From assembly GCF_035083965.1 (NCBI RefSeq), contig NC_089723.1, forward strand, positions 32,677,193 to 32,741,192: a stretch of 64,000 nt of DNA. Direction: 5' to 3'. The position numbers were made by a program, and so were the translations under genes. Positions 1-13,300 of this stretch are shown piece after piece. Numbering within the stretch: the first letter of the stretch is position 1; the number at the start of each line of letters is the position of its first letter. This DNA comes from Branchiostoma lanceolatum. Lineage: Eukaryota > Chordata > Leptocardii > Amphioxiformes > Branchiostomatidae. Under the pieces are notes generated by a model. The model saw only the letters and a list, made by a program, of their open reading frames with translations, was not told the origin of the DNA and did not search any database.

Positions 1-697
1 TGTGCAAATGTAACGTTACATGTGTATGTAGCAAGATTTTATCGACCATTCCGCCCTGTGCGCGCGTTCCGAAGACCAATCGAGTCAGGTTTTAGTTCTG
101 AAAAACTCTGTTCACATATTGAATGCAGCATCTTTGCCCATATGCCTTACTTGAGTTTTGATGCGAGTACTTTCTTCAGTCCGGTCTCTATTCTTAACTG
201 AATGATATACTATTGAAAGTGTAGTGAACGCAGAAATATAATAATCTCGAGCAAGTGCATGATGTTTTCATTCCCATACCCGCTGCATTCCGTACCTTTG
301 TAATTTCGTTCGGATCCTACATTAAAGCGGGTATCTTACAGGACTGCACCATATTGCGCCAGGCATTCTTAATGTGGGCACAACAGGCGTGTGAGATTCG
401 CGCCTATCTGCTTTTTATATATGTGCGCAAATACATGTATTTTTATTGTGTTGCATGGTTTAGATACTAGAATTGTATTGTATGGACCGTACTTATTTTC
501 ACAAATTTTTAGCAGTTTTATTTTTGTCATCACCAGGCCAAAATGCCTCCGCGCCATAAATTGTATATAATCATTATTTACGCTCACACACCCTTATCGA
601 TGCAACGGTAGATAGGTATTTTACCTGCTGGTCCGTGATGAGGCGATCCGATCCGCGGTCGGACCCGTATCTCGGTAGATACGGCATCATCCTTTTA

Positions 698-919
698 GCC
701 CCTTCACACTTGTGCGTATATACAAGTCCGCATAAGTTGCGTAATAACATGTTTTTGGCATGCAGCCGAAGAAGTCATTTCTTTGGTTCGATAACTAGGC
801 TGCACAACGGTGGGTTAAAGTAGAAAACAACTTCTTTCCCGCAAACTTTACTTAAACCAAGAAAGTTAATGCCCGACTCATAAGCACTTGAATATAAGCA
901 CAAGTGTGATAGGACCCTA
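698..919 (-). mobile_element. TIR MITE family A, copy 1 (inverted orientation)
   Basis: About 220 bp bounded by inverted termini of the type CACACTTGTGCGTATAT. The interior matches copies 2 and 3 in opposite orientation (shared core around the AACCCACCGTTGTGC region). No coding capacity, hence a non-autonomous DNA element. Confidence 0.7.
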
Positions 920-1001
920 CGCTTGTGGTATTCTGTATGAACGGACCACAAAGGACGGCTGGTCACCGCCCTGATATCACAAAAAATTACATGGATCTTA
1001 G

Positions 1002-1234
1002 GGCCCTGTCACACTTGTGCGTATATTCAAGGGCGCGTGAGTTGCGCATTAACATTTTTTTTTGGTTCAAGTAAGGTTTGCGGGGAAAGAGTTGTTTTCT
1101 ACTTTGATCCACCGTTGTGCAGCCTGGTTATCGAACCTAAGAAATCATTTATTCGGCTGCAAACTTAACCTAAACCAAAAACATGTTAATACGCAACTCA
1201 CGCGGACTTGTATATGCTCACAAGTGTGACAGGG
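1002..1234 (+). mobile_element. TIR MITE family A, copy 2
   Basis: About 233 bp. The left end CACACTTGTGCGTATAT is answered by a near-perfect inverted copy at the right end. The interior includes TTGTTTTCTACTTTGA and CCACCGTTGTGC, shared with copies 1 and 3. It ends about 110 bp before the first recognised exon. Confidence 0.75.
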
Positions 1235-1347
1235 GCTATACAGAGTAAATCTTCTCCTCTTGATAATGTTTCATTCGGCTTTCCAAATAATCACAGGGAC
1301 GCTCAAAACCTACTTTTGAATAAAGAAGTTTCAAAATCTCTCTCCAG

Positions 1348-4300
1348 ACTGTGTGCCATCGACCCTGAGCGGACCGACGGGCACCATCACCAGTCCGAAC
1401 TACATCAACGGCGTGTACCCCCGGGGCCTGGACTGCGCCTGGACCATCACGGTGCACATCGAGAAGAAAGTTGAACTGATGTTTGACGTCTTTGACGTCG
1501 AGTACCACGACAACTGTGCGTACGACTACGTCCTACTTGAAGAAAATGGAGAACCAATCAGCGTTGCGGGTAGGTCATTGCTACATTCAGCTTTCGCCAA
1601 ACAGTGAACCGTTGGTTCAGAGTAACTGTTCAAGCAGATCTACACCGGTGCAAAAATCGTATAAGCTAGCCAGAGAAGGTCCGATTTTTGCACCGGTGTA
1701 GAGCTGCTTTGAGATTAAGTAACTATCATACCTCAGATTGACAATGCCTCACGCGTGTTTATTTTATTAACTCTTTCTTGGATTATTGGGGTATAACGGG
1801 TCCCAGATGTTTGTATCCCAGAGAAATGGCATCAGCTGTTCTTGTAATAAGTCAATGGTTTTGACAGTATCGAAGATGTTTGTCATTTCTTTTTTTTGTA
1901 TGAACAAAAGATGACCCATTCATCATTGGAAGTTGGGACATCTTTTACGAGTTCTAGGAAGTTCTTTTTCGACTTCTAGGAATCTTAAATCTTTGGCAAG
2001 GTTCCCTTGTTGACCTGCATTTCAGATTATTGCGAAAAAAACTAAGAACAAGAACAGTAAACTCTTACGGATAAATATAATTTCAGTGTTGTTGTTTTTC
2101 GATCACACAATGGTGCGATAAAAGTTGTGAACAAATTAGCCTCCCTTCCCATGAGCGTTACAAGTACAAAACAAGATGCGTTTTCTGACTTCTAGAAGAA
2201 GATGCGGATTCCGAAATAGATGGCGACCCCGAAGAACATCCCACTGTAAACTTTGTCAAACGAACTCAAGATGGTAAGTCATGAAAAACTTCTCATTAAT
2301 CAACATCCATATGATGGACTAAAACATGCTACAAGATGTAAAAAAAAAGGCAAATCCAAGACGTTAAAACTGTGTTTAGTAACTTAGAATACTATCTATG
2401 TTTCCAAAGGAAGGATAAAGAATTGCAGCTGTTTACATTCTAATTGCTACTTTTAAAAACTTCCATTGGCAAACCTAGCTGGTAGACTTTGCATATAACA
2501 GAAGAGATTATAAGTTATATCACATTGCAATATGATTATCAACTGTTTTCGTTGATCTTGCTGTAGTATGAATATCATATACCATTCTATGTTGAACCAT
2601 TCCTTCCAGGGAAGTTCTGCGGTACGAAACCCGGCAATGTAACATGGGAGAGGAACTACACGTCCGTGAGTAACGTCATGACCGTGAGGTTTAAATCCGA
2701 CGCTTGGGTCGACAAGACGGGATTCCGCGCACATTACTCGGCCATTGACAAAGGTATGTGTCATGTGTCATTATGCCGGACCATCAGAGTCGTTCAGTTT
2801 ATCTAGTTCGGGTGCTTGGATACCTAAGGCCCCCATTCCAGAAGACGGCGATTGCCTTGCGCTCTCGCTGCTATATAATATGGATTTGTCGAAACCTTGA
2901 CTTCACAATATCATGCAAAATGCAAAAGTATGGCTAAAAAGACATCAAAGCACACAAAGCTAAAAAAACAAATTCGTTTTTCATCTATGGAATTCGTTGA
3001 GCACACGTTAAATCTTAGGTTGCAGAGGGCGCACGGCGAGCGCGCGTCCAAGTGGATTGGGGGTATGGGCCCTGCTGCACTTGTGCGTATACATATTCAA
3101 GTACGCGTGAGTTGCGCATTAACATTTTAAGTAAAAGTTTAAGTAAGATTTGCGGGGAGAAAGTTGTTTTCTACTTTGACCCACCGTTGTGCATCCTAGT
3201 GATCGAACCTAAGAAATCACTTTCGGCTGCAAACTTAACCTAAACCAAAAACATGTTAATACGTAAACCATGCGGGCTTAAATATACGCACAAGTGTAAC
3301 CGGTGCTTATAACTAAAACCAGTCCTTGTTGTTCGGCTGTCCAGTGCCGGTGAACTGCACGAGCGTGGAGAAGCTGTGTGACGACCTGCTGGGGTGTGTG
3401 GCTCTCGCCAAGATCTGCGACGGCTCCGACGACTGCCAGGACAAGAGTGACGAACGGAATTGCGGTAAGATAGATTCAATACTCCGTTAAGAATTGATCT
3501 GTTTACCCGCATTCTTCACAGTATACAATATATTGTACAATACCTTTTTCCCTATTTCATACGCTTAAGGACAGTAGAAAAATTCATTTTCTTAATTAAT
3601 ACAACCTTCCATCGAGAAACATATGTTTTATCTCTACTATAACTGACAAGCTAGGAGAAGTTGAATTTATCTAATGATAGTTAGTTTTACTTTTAGTATT
3701 TTGTATCTCTTAATTGTATCTGTTCAACATGTTTTGTTTTGTTGTGACGTGTGCTTAGCCCAGTGTGGCAAAAATGTGCAATAAACGTATTCATTCATTA
3801 CATTCATTCAATATCGGATTTACGGTTGACAACGGCTTCATGATCATGATCCAAATCGCACCTTTATTGAGATATTTGAACGCGTAACAGGCCGAACACA
3901 ATTATCAGCTCAGCCAATAAGAAAGTGGATGCATGTTGCTGCCGCTGTGACACAGTTCTCGGTCAAAACTATTTTCCATATCGAAACCGAGTTGTTGGAG
4001 AGATCATTGGATTTATGGGAAAGGTATACATAGTCCTGACTCGTGATATAGAGAGCGCACCGTTGTACTTTCAATGATTTTCGGAAGAAAAGCTCCCAGT
4101 CTGTTTCAAAAACATTCCTCTTCGTTTTTCCTCAAGAATGTGTAGAGATTCCAACAGAACTGGGCATCTGCAAGGGAGCAATCGACTACGGCAACATGGT
4201 CTACCCCAACCTGTACGGGCATGCGGACAAGACAGAGCTCCTGGGTTCCACCAACTTTACCGCGCTGGAGTCCGTCCGGAACAACACGTGCCACGCGGAC

Positions 4301-7300
4301 GTGTTCGCCATGGTCTGCTCCATGCTTGCTCCAAAATGCGTGGAGGATTCAACCAACACCAGGAGGGGCGAGATCAAACCACCTTGCAGGTACATCCTTG
4401 TTTAAAGTTTGATATGATATATACCTCTTGTGAAAGCCCATTCTCTTCCCACTCTAAAATATATTAGATGGATTAGCCTTATGGAACTGTAATTATGTAC
4501 CAGTAGATGCCATACTTTATACCTTGTACAATTGTTGTGCAATAGAGTTATTATGTATTACTTATCATCTATTATCTATCTGTTTTGAGAAAATATTGTA
4601 TGTGAGGGGGAAAATTCTTTTTTAAAGGCAATTGTCGCTGAAACGTCGTCTATCTAGACGACAGTCACAACTGGCAACTGAGGGGTACACAAAACTTGCA
4701 GTACAGGCGTATGGGAAATGGGTATCTATTGTTGTTCTGTAGGACGTGGTGCCCGGAGATCAGTTCCGCCTGTTCGGATCAGGACCTGGTTCCTGGGGAC
4801 ATCTGTGGAACCCTGCCGTTCTCTGCGGACTGTTTCATCAACCGAGCCGAAGTCACCAACACCCCGCCGACACCAACCGGAGAAGGCGGTATGTAATCGA
4901 TTGCTAGCCTCCGTTGCAGGCTCTGAAGCGGCTTTTTGGGGGGCTAAACAATTTTTGCAGCCACCCCGTAACTATCAACCATCCTGTATACTATGGTTAC
5001 AGGATGGTTGATAGTTACGGGGTGGCTGCAAAAAGTGTATTATTTAGCCCCCCCAAAAAGCCGCTTCAGAGCCTGCAACGGAGGCTAATCGATTGCCAAC
5101 TTTTCACTAGCCTCCATAGCAGGATATCTGGACCTTTCGGCTTATGATAAACCTTTTTGTTGATGACTGTCAAAGCAAAGGTCGTCGAAAACAAATGACT
5201 AGAGAATGAAAATAAACTACCATAATGATAGCGTTAGCGTGTATCGAGCCCTATTCACGCGCGCTTCACAAACTGAGTTTCTATGGACGGACGGAGGGAA
5301 GTAGGTTACGTTAAGAGATGGTCACTGATCGCATCTTCTTCTTTGTTGTCGAAGACGGCTGTGGAGGTCTGCTGCCCGGCAACACGGGAACCTTCAGTTC
5401 GCCAGGCTTCACGGAAGGTCTACACTACAGTGTCAACACGGACTGTGTCTGGTCTCTGCGGGTGCCCCCTACCTTAGTCCCACAGATCACCTTCAACACC
5501 TTCAAGCTGGAGGAGGGGCCCACCCCGGGGGACTGTCCGTTTGACTACGTCAGGGTCTTTGACGGAGAATGGCCGGACGGGAAGTTCACAAGCGCCACGC
5601 GTAGGTCATCTTCCTTAGAACTTCTCTAAACGTTTTTGTCAGACACAGGAGGATTGATATTCTTATTCAGGATTTGCTATTCAGCCATGTATCTTGTGTA
5701 CATCATTCCACGTGCACATTATTAACTAGATATACTAAGTAGCTCCTACACCCCCTGCATTTCTATGCCACATCTCTGAGTTTGATTTATTTTGCATGAA
5801 CGAGTTTATCTGGCAATACTAAGTGTTGTTTTCGGTGTTTAATGGCAAATATCTTCTCTGGCATGAACTTTAACTGTGCTCGTCGGTTTTCATGTTTAAC
5901 GGAATCTCACGATTATGCCTCTTGTTGCTTGGTTTGTTTGTTTATTTCACTTAATGCATCGCTTGAAATTTTGTTATGATCGTTTTCTATGAAAATGTTT
6001 GCATGATAACCAGATATTTTTTTGTTATTACAGTTAGTAGTAGAGGTAAAACCGAAGGTAAACATTCCATGTATATTTGCGTTCTCACAAAATCACTCAC
6101 AATCCACAATGTTTGTGTTTTCTGTCACTAATAGCACTGATTCATGTTCATCATCTACGTAAATCTGATAAATGTAATAAACGTAACACTCCTCTGAAAC
6201 ATCTATTTAACATAATCTAATTGTGTGATTTCCAATCTTGTCTCTAAAACACTACACCCGTACAAGTCTTGCTACAGAAACTGTAGTTGTTTATGGAGAT
6301 GACTTGTGCCTCATCGGACGTTAATCACGAAAGCATGCATATGGAGGCCTCAAGAGTAACTGAACACGCTTTTTTTCTGTACAGATAAGCTGTGTGGGGA
6401 AGTCCCTCCCGGATTCAACGTGACAACTGACAGCTACATCCTGACTATCATCTTCTCCAGTGACAAGGGCACTACCAGGGAAGGCTTCAGTGCCTCCTAC
6501 ACCACAACTGACCGAGGTTCGCAACGTTAAGTCACAAAGCTACCGAAATGTTCAACTGTACGACACCCATGTCTTTGTCAAGGAAGGAAGGAAGGAAACT
6601 GTTGCTCTCATTTCTTGACAAAGACTTCTGTCGTACAATCGAACATATGGGTTAGTCCAAATCGTCTTATTAGAAATTGAACTTTGGATAAACGTAATCT
6701 GTAATAACGAAAACTGTTGAATTCACACCGATGGTTTAGCATGTACATGATCTACAACAACTGTTTGTCGCATGAAATGTCCATGCAGGTTCCCTGGGGT
6801 GTAGCCCCGGTGAAAAACCGTGCGGGGACGGCGCCTTGTGCGTGTCGAGGGCCCGCCGCTGCGACGGAGAGTTCGACTGCTGGGACAAGAGCGACGAGAG
6901 GGACTGCGGTAAGAAGTGTGTCTGTGTGTGTGTCTGTGTGTGTGTGTTTCCGGATTTTCGTAGCCAGCATAACTAAGAAACCGCAGGATGGATTATGATG
7001 ATATTTGGTATATGGGTAGGTGTTGGGAAGACGAAAGTCAAGATCGCCCCTGGTATGTGACCTTAGTACTGCAGCAGAACTTCCATTTTTTTTAAATCTT
7101 TATACCTGGACGTGCTATGGTCTTGATTTTTGGTGGTAGAGAGCTTGTTGCTGACTGTGTTCTGCAGCTCAGTCTTGATACGTCCAGCAGCTGCAATAAC
7201 TTCATGTAGCTACGCTGTGTCTCTCGATTGTAAGTTGCTCATCCTGAAAAGTGGCCTGCAGTTTGTTCTACAGCAAGGGGCTTTGGCCACCAAAATATTC

Positions 7301-10300
7301 ACTCATCACGAAAATGCTAATAACATTTACTATACTGGCCAATGGATAACGTGTAATTACAGTCACATATTTTTAACATGATTCATGCAGATTTATAGAT
7401 TTGATTCTACCAGGTTCCACGAACCAGCATGGTGGCTGTGGGCATATAGTAAGCATAATACAAATGTCCACAACACAGAATGAAAAGACTCTTTTTTACA
7501 AAACCAAGAGATTTATTCCACCGACGTTTCGGTGACCATCTGTCACCTTCTTCAATTACTACAAATGTATGTGAACCAGTCAGAGTTGCCTTGAAGAAGG
7601 TGACAGATGCATAGATGGTCACCGAAACGTCGGTGGAATAAATCTTTTGGTTCTGTAAAAAAGAGTATTTTTATTCAGTGACTTACCAATCTGATGAAAC
7701 TATTCACGGATGTCCACAACACATTTATAAACATTGACTATTGGTTGCGTATATCTATAATGCGTGTCTGTATACATTGTATGTACGTATAGTTCTTTTT
7801 CTTTTGTAAGCCTCAATTGAGACGTAACGAACTCAAACGTGATACATTATTAATGACTCTTTACTGCAATAATGATGGGCTGAGGTGAAAGAATGAATAC
7901 AATTCAGTCTTTCACGCCAAGTCATCAAAATTGCAGTAAAACTTGTACCAGTATCACGTTAACATTTTCTGATTGTAACAAAAGTAATATGATGATGATG
8001 TATCATGTTTCCCGCCTTTTGTTTGACAGTTCGTGTTTTTCATGGATTTTCCTCCAGAATGCGTTCCTCTGGAGGGAGAGCTGCAGAAGCTGTGTGAGAG
8101 TAGGGAGGAGTCAGCAAATTTCATGACCTTCCCCAACCTGATCGGACATGATAGTCCCAGCAGACTGACTACTTCTCCTGAGTTCAGTGGGTAAGGAGTT
8201 TATTATCTAAACACTTGTCCTAAACTCCGGGAGTCTGACTGGCTTCTCTGGAGTGGGTAAGGAGTCTTTTATCTAAACACTCGTCATAAGTTCTGATAGT
8301 CTGGTTGCGTCTCTGAGTTCAGTGGGTAAGACGACTTACATACATAAACTTGTTCTTTAGCCTTTTCAAGAAGTGGTGGATGTGTTCGTGTAGTGCTGAA
8401 CATACACTGTAAGACTGACTCCGACACCGAGGGCCGACGGATGATTTTGACGAAGTCGAAACTTTTGATTGTTTCTGGCTGATGAGTACATAAAGATCAA
8501 ATAAATTGCTATTCAAGAAGGCAGTTTATCAGATGAAAATGCTACTTTTGAAGCTTACTGCTATACATGCTCGAACGTTTATACACCTGTCATATCCTAT
8601 GCAACGTTCAAACAGAGTGACCCAACTGAGATGTTTTGTCTTTGACATTATATAGCGGACCGACAATGCAATATTAGTACCCGAAGTCAGCGTGAACCAA
8701 CTGAGATGTAGACAAGCAACATTCGAATGATACAGTTTCTGGATTGATGTTGAATTTGTCATGCCATTGTCTGAATCTTACGGTTGTTTTTTCTTCAGCC
8801 TGACGATGTTGATGATCAGCTCCTGTCACGTGGACATCGCGGAGTTTGTGTGTGAGATGATGGCCCCGAGGTGCGACCGCAGCACGACCAGGATCATGGC
8901 GCCGAGCAGATCATGGTGCGAGGAAGTCAGGTCAGTCAACTTGAGCACGTATTCAGAACGTAATGCGCCTGCCTGCTATTCAAACCTATTACAACTGCCA
9001 AATCTCTTTTGTTCTCTTTGGTCAACGTTGCATCGGAATAACAGCCGTTTAATAAGATATGTCTGGACAAAACAGTATTTGTGACACACCTTAAACCGGA
9101 CAGACTTAAGAGAAGTGTAAATGCTTACAGTATGTGGCATTCAAAATAGTCAATTTTGTCACAAGATATGCGCTGAATCGTAAGTACACGTAACATATCA
9201 ACAAGTGTGTTACCCGTCAAACATGTAGGACATGTAGTAAAATGAAGGTGAGTCAAAAAGTAATGCAAGTGGTTTTATAACAGGCTCATTTTCTATGGAA
9301 TGAGTTGAAAATTGGCACAGAGGTAAACAAATAATAAAGAAGACCTTTATTGTACATTCGTGCCCCGAGGGGCTAAATACAGGTCGTTTAAGATAACTAA
9401 CATGTAACCAACAGTAAGTGACATACACAGCGAACCTGTAATAAAACCACTTGCATTACTTTTCAACTCACCCTCGTGCACGCACATGCCTCTTGTTAAA
9501 GTACTATCTTGCCGACACGCCATTGCGTCATGCATGTATGCTCTCCAGGTCATCCTGTATAGATGAGGACCAGTGGCCTTCAAACTTCCCACCATGCGAC
9601 GTCATCAGTGAAAACCCTGAAGGCATCGAAGGTCTGCAAGGAACGACAGACAGTGAGTTTATCTGAGATGTCATTCATTGGAAACGGATTTGACTTGCAA
9701 TCCAACGTACAGTACAGTACGTAGTTACTATCGATGTTTTACCCTGGACTTGTGAAAGTATGCGAAACAACAGGTGCCCGCCAGCAGACATTTATCCGTG
9801 TAAATTTTAAGAAAAGAAAACTACCCCCAAAAACCACCTGGCCTCATTAGTCAATATGTTTTACGTTTAGGCTGCTATTCTAGTTTTCAATATCTGTGGG
9901 AAATATTCGTATTGAAGGATCTGGATTTTGCTATGTCCAGATGAATGCTACCACGGTAAGGGTACCAACTACAGGGGCGACCACACGGTGACTGAGACTG
10001 GGCGGACCTGCACGGCCTGGGCAGACCATGTGTACGAGACCAACGCCTTCAGGTGGGCTAATCTGGACAACAACTACTGCCGGAACCCCGGTAACGTAGC
10101 GGAGCGGCCGTGGTGTTACGTGGGTGACCAGTGGGAGTTTTGCAGCGTCCCGCCTTGTAGCGGTGAGTCACGCATATCTTTTCCTATCACTTGTACATCA
10201 TTGGTAAACACATCACAGGTACTGTATGCAAGGGGCAGTTTGAGATACTTGTTTGAAAAATTGATAATCTGAAACTTTTAATCATTGCATTGAAAAACGA

Positions 10301-13300
10301 AGGTCTCTATTTCTTCTCATGTAGGTTTGGTCTGCTCTGACAGAGGCCAGCCCCGGTCAGTGACAGTCGGACCGCGGAAGCAGTCCTACTGGCCAGGGGA
10401 CAAGGTGACTTACCAGTGTGACCCCGGGTACTCCCTGCAGGGCTCTGCAGTCATCAAGTGTCTGGCCAACGCCACCTGGGACAACGACCTTCCGACATGT
10501 ATCGGTAAATAACGATTTCTTTTTCAAATTCATTTTCTTAGGCGAGTCAGGTAGACTCATATCTTGGTCTTGAGATTGTTATAGTATCCAGGCTAGTAAA
10601 TGATATGTTCTTTTAGCTATATCCTTAAAGTTGATGGATGACAACGTTTGCTGTACTGTTTTATAAGATATGACTCGTTAAGAATGTGTGGTTCCTCTTT
10701 CATTTCGTCTTGGTCGTGCCGAGTGTACCGATAGCTTTGCCATTCCTGGATATTTCATTATCAAACCAGGTATTACGTTAAAGCCATCAAATGGCACAAG
10801 CCTCCGCCATCAAGTATGAATGTATAACGTAGCATATTGCCAAGAAGACTTCATATACATCAGTACGTATCCCGACTCCCTTGCCTCTAACATTCACACA
10901 TCTGGAACTTGATTCCTTGCCTCAGTGGATGAGCGCCTAGGGTTGAGGAGCGATCTCTTCGACTTCTACAGCAAAGACCTATCGCCCTCTGACGAACGTG
11001 TCCCTATTGTGTTCTCTGGACAAGTTATCAACGTAGTCTCGCTGGTAGGATCATTTGCGTACTCTTTGTCGTCCTGCACAGGAAAGTGATAAAAATTGAA
11101 AATTCGAAGCAGGCTTTTATGATATAATATCAATCGTCTAAGAACTGCACAATTATTGAAGTTAGTATTGGTAGGAAGACCAAAGTTGATTTTGTTTCTT
11201 TTGTATCTGTATTTTAAGGATGAGAAAGGGCCAGAGGTTCTGACTGACATCGTCCTGGAATTGGTGAGTTACAGAAAACAGTTGCCGGAGCATGTCCCCA
11301 TATCATGGAGGTGCGAGGTATGCGAGAAATAGAAGCAATGTTAAGAACGCGCAAATTGATACAAATAGCTGATACAAATGTTAACCTACAAATAGTTGTT
11401 AAGGCAAATATGGATGATTTTCAGACTTTTAACTTAAAGAGAAATTGCGGTATCCTTACTTTTTAGCGCTGGCGTGACCATAGGCTGACTTGGTCACCGG
11501 CAACTTACGGAGGCTTGGACATCCTGCGAGTGTCCTATGACGACGTCTGGACTCCAACAGTAGTTCTGCAAAATAAGTGAGTAACCCACAGAGTTCTTTT
11601 CCGTACACTATCATATTACACTCCTTTTGACGTCTACTCTGTCTCGAATATCACTTGGTCAACATTCGTAAAGTGTAGATGTATCGTAAATGGTATTGAT
11701 TACTTACTACGAAGGACATATCATTCATTCATCCTTTACATCATATCCCTCTCTCTCTATATATCCCTATGTACATATAGCTTCTCGCAATCGCCAATCT
11801 TTTATCTACGACCCTCTGTGGTCTGTTGTAAAAAGAGTTAATGCGGCTGACTCATCATGTACAAGATATTTCTACATAGTCATCTCTTTTACCTTCCAAT
11901 TACGTCTTCTCAGTGCTGATAGAAGCTTCACCAACTTCCCAACCGTGGACGTGACCATCACATCCGGAGGGGAGGTCATCTGGCTGGTTCAGACCCTGGT
12001 CACCACCACCTGCAACCTTGACCAGTACCTCTTCCCCTTTGACTCCATGGCGTGCCCCGTGTGTGTGAAGACCGACCGGAAAGGTAAAGAACTTAGTGTC
12101 TAACATCCGTGAATAATTTCATCATGTTTGTGAATGACTGAATAGCAAGGTTCTTTTATTCACAACCAAGTATTAAAAAGAGCCGACGTTTCGATGACTG
12201 TCATCTTCATCAGGGCAATATTCAGTATAATGTATAGATGTCATACAATGGGTATTGCCCTGATGAAGATGACAGACATTCATCGAAACGCCGGCTCTTT
12301 TTAAATACTTGGCTGTGAATAAAAGAATCTTGCTATTCAACTTAGTGTCTAGTTCTAAAGTTGAGGGGGAAATCATAACAGCAGGAACTTCAACTACATG
12401 TGCAACGTACTGACCTGTTATCTACCACTTCAGATACAGCTGAGTAAAATGCTTTCTCAGTGACTGACAGTTAACTTGATGGATCACGTAATCTTAGGAC
12501 ACTTCGGGGAATTTGGGATTTCTAGGTTGGAACTGAAATCGAAATGTAATGATGGTTTAACGGCTGGAATTCTACATGTACCGCGGAAACAGTAAAATCT
12601 GCATGTTCTGTGGATGCCAGAAAAGGGCAGAAAAACAAAAACAAGCTTATAGATTGGAAAATAGAAAACAGATAGATGGCACATTAGGGTATTGGCTATT
12701 AGATTTGCTACTGGAGGTGTTTTCTTACATTGATGCGGTACGTTTTCTATACATGGCAGAGGAAAAGATGAACTGCCCCCTACCAGAGAACATCACGGCC
12801 GAAAACAACTTGAACTGCAACAGCTCCGCGAGTCTGGTCACCGGGGAGTGGTCCATCGCCATCTCGGCTGGCGTCAGCAGCAGCGACATGGGCTGCCTGA
12901 ACCTGAACCTGCAGCGGAACCCCACCTACCACATGTGCACCACGATCGCTCCGACCATCGTGCTGGCCGTGCTCATGTGCGTCACGTTCCTGCTCCCAAT
13001 CGACAAGGTAAGCACTCATCACACCCCACAACGATAAAATGCTGTTTAGCGTTTCCCCGCACATGGTTTGGGCAGTACTGTTTCGGTTGTTCAGTAGAAG
13101 AAGCGGCGAGCTCGAGGTCCTAAAAAAACAGGCGAGCTCGGTAATTGTCAAGTCTAATGTTTTCTTAAGGCTACGTTGTAAAAAAATGTATGTTGTAGAA
13201 AAAAATGTCATTTGAAGCCTGAAGATATTCTCAAACAGGAAAATACAAAGTAGTTGATGCAGGGGCCGTCCAACGCTATAAGAGGACAGGTTGGTACGTA

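Larger units (their letters stand above)
1..1347. other. Upstream region of the chimeric channel gene; no exon identified
   Basis: No convincing first or signal-peptide exon was found. The short reading frames here show no recognisable domain or good splice donor. The stretch 698-1234 is occupied by two copies of a TIR element listed separately. Confidence 0.5.
1348..4888 (+). other. Ectodomain cassette 1: CUB1 - LDLa1 - Frizzled CRD1
   Basis: Six exons of the chimeric channel gene. 1348-1569 carries the first half of a CUB domain, with the motif GTITSPNY, then a conserved Cys and WTI. 2196-2273 is an acidic linker of 26 codons inside the CUB. 2610-2753 ends the CUB with GFRAHYS. 3345-3464 is one LDL-receptor class A repeat, with six cysteines and the calcium-cage residues CDGSDDCQDKSDE. 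4137-4389 and 4743-4888 form a Frizzled cysteine-rich domain with all ten expected cysteines, PNLYGH in the first half and CGTLP near the end. LDLa repeats usually bind Ca2+ and Frizzled CRDs bind Wnt or lipid ligands; the ligand here is unknown. Confidence 0.9.
5355..9652 (+). other. Ectodomain cassette 2: CUB2 - LDLa2 - Frizzled CRD2
   Basis: Seven exons repeating the order of cassette 1. 5355-5600 is the CUB first half (GTFSSPGF, FDYVRVFDG). 6034-6057 is a 24-nt microexon in the place of the 78-nt linker. 6385-6516 ends the CUB with GFSASYT. 6789-6908 is an LDLa repeat of exactly the same exon length as LDLa1 (120 nt). 8058-8190, 8799-8930 and 9549-9652 form Frizzled CRD2 (FPNLIGH, WCEEVRSSC, final PPC). 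CRD2 shows eight cysteines against ten in CRD1, and its first half is split by an extra intron. This is an internal tandem duplication of a three-domain module, older than the loss or gain of that intron. Confidence 0.88.

Noticed and set aside
255-470. Short forward frame as a possible signal-peptide exon of the channel gene
   Set aside because: No cleavage-type hydrophobic start near the ATG and no phase-1 splice donor after it.
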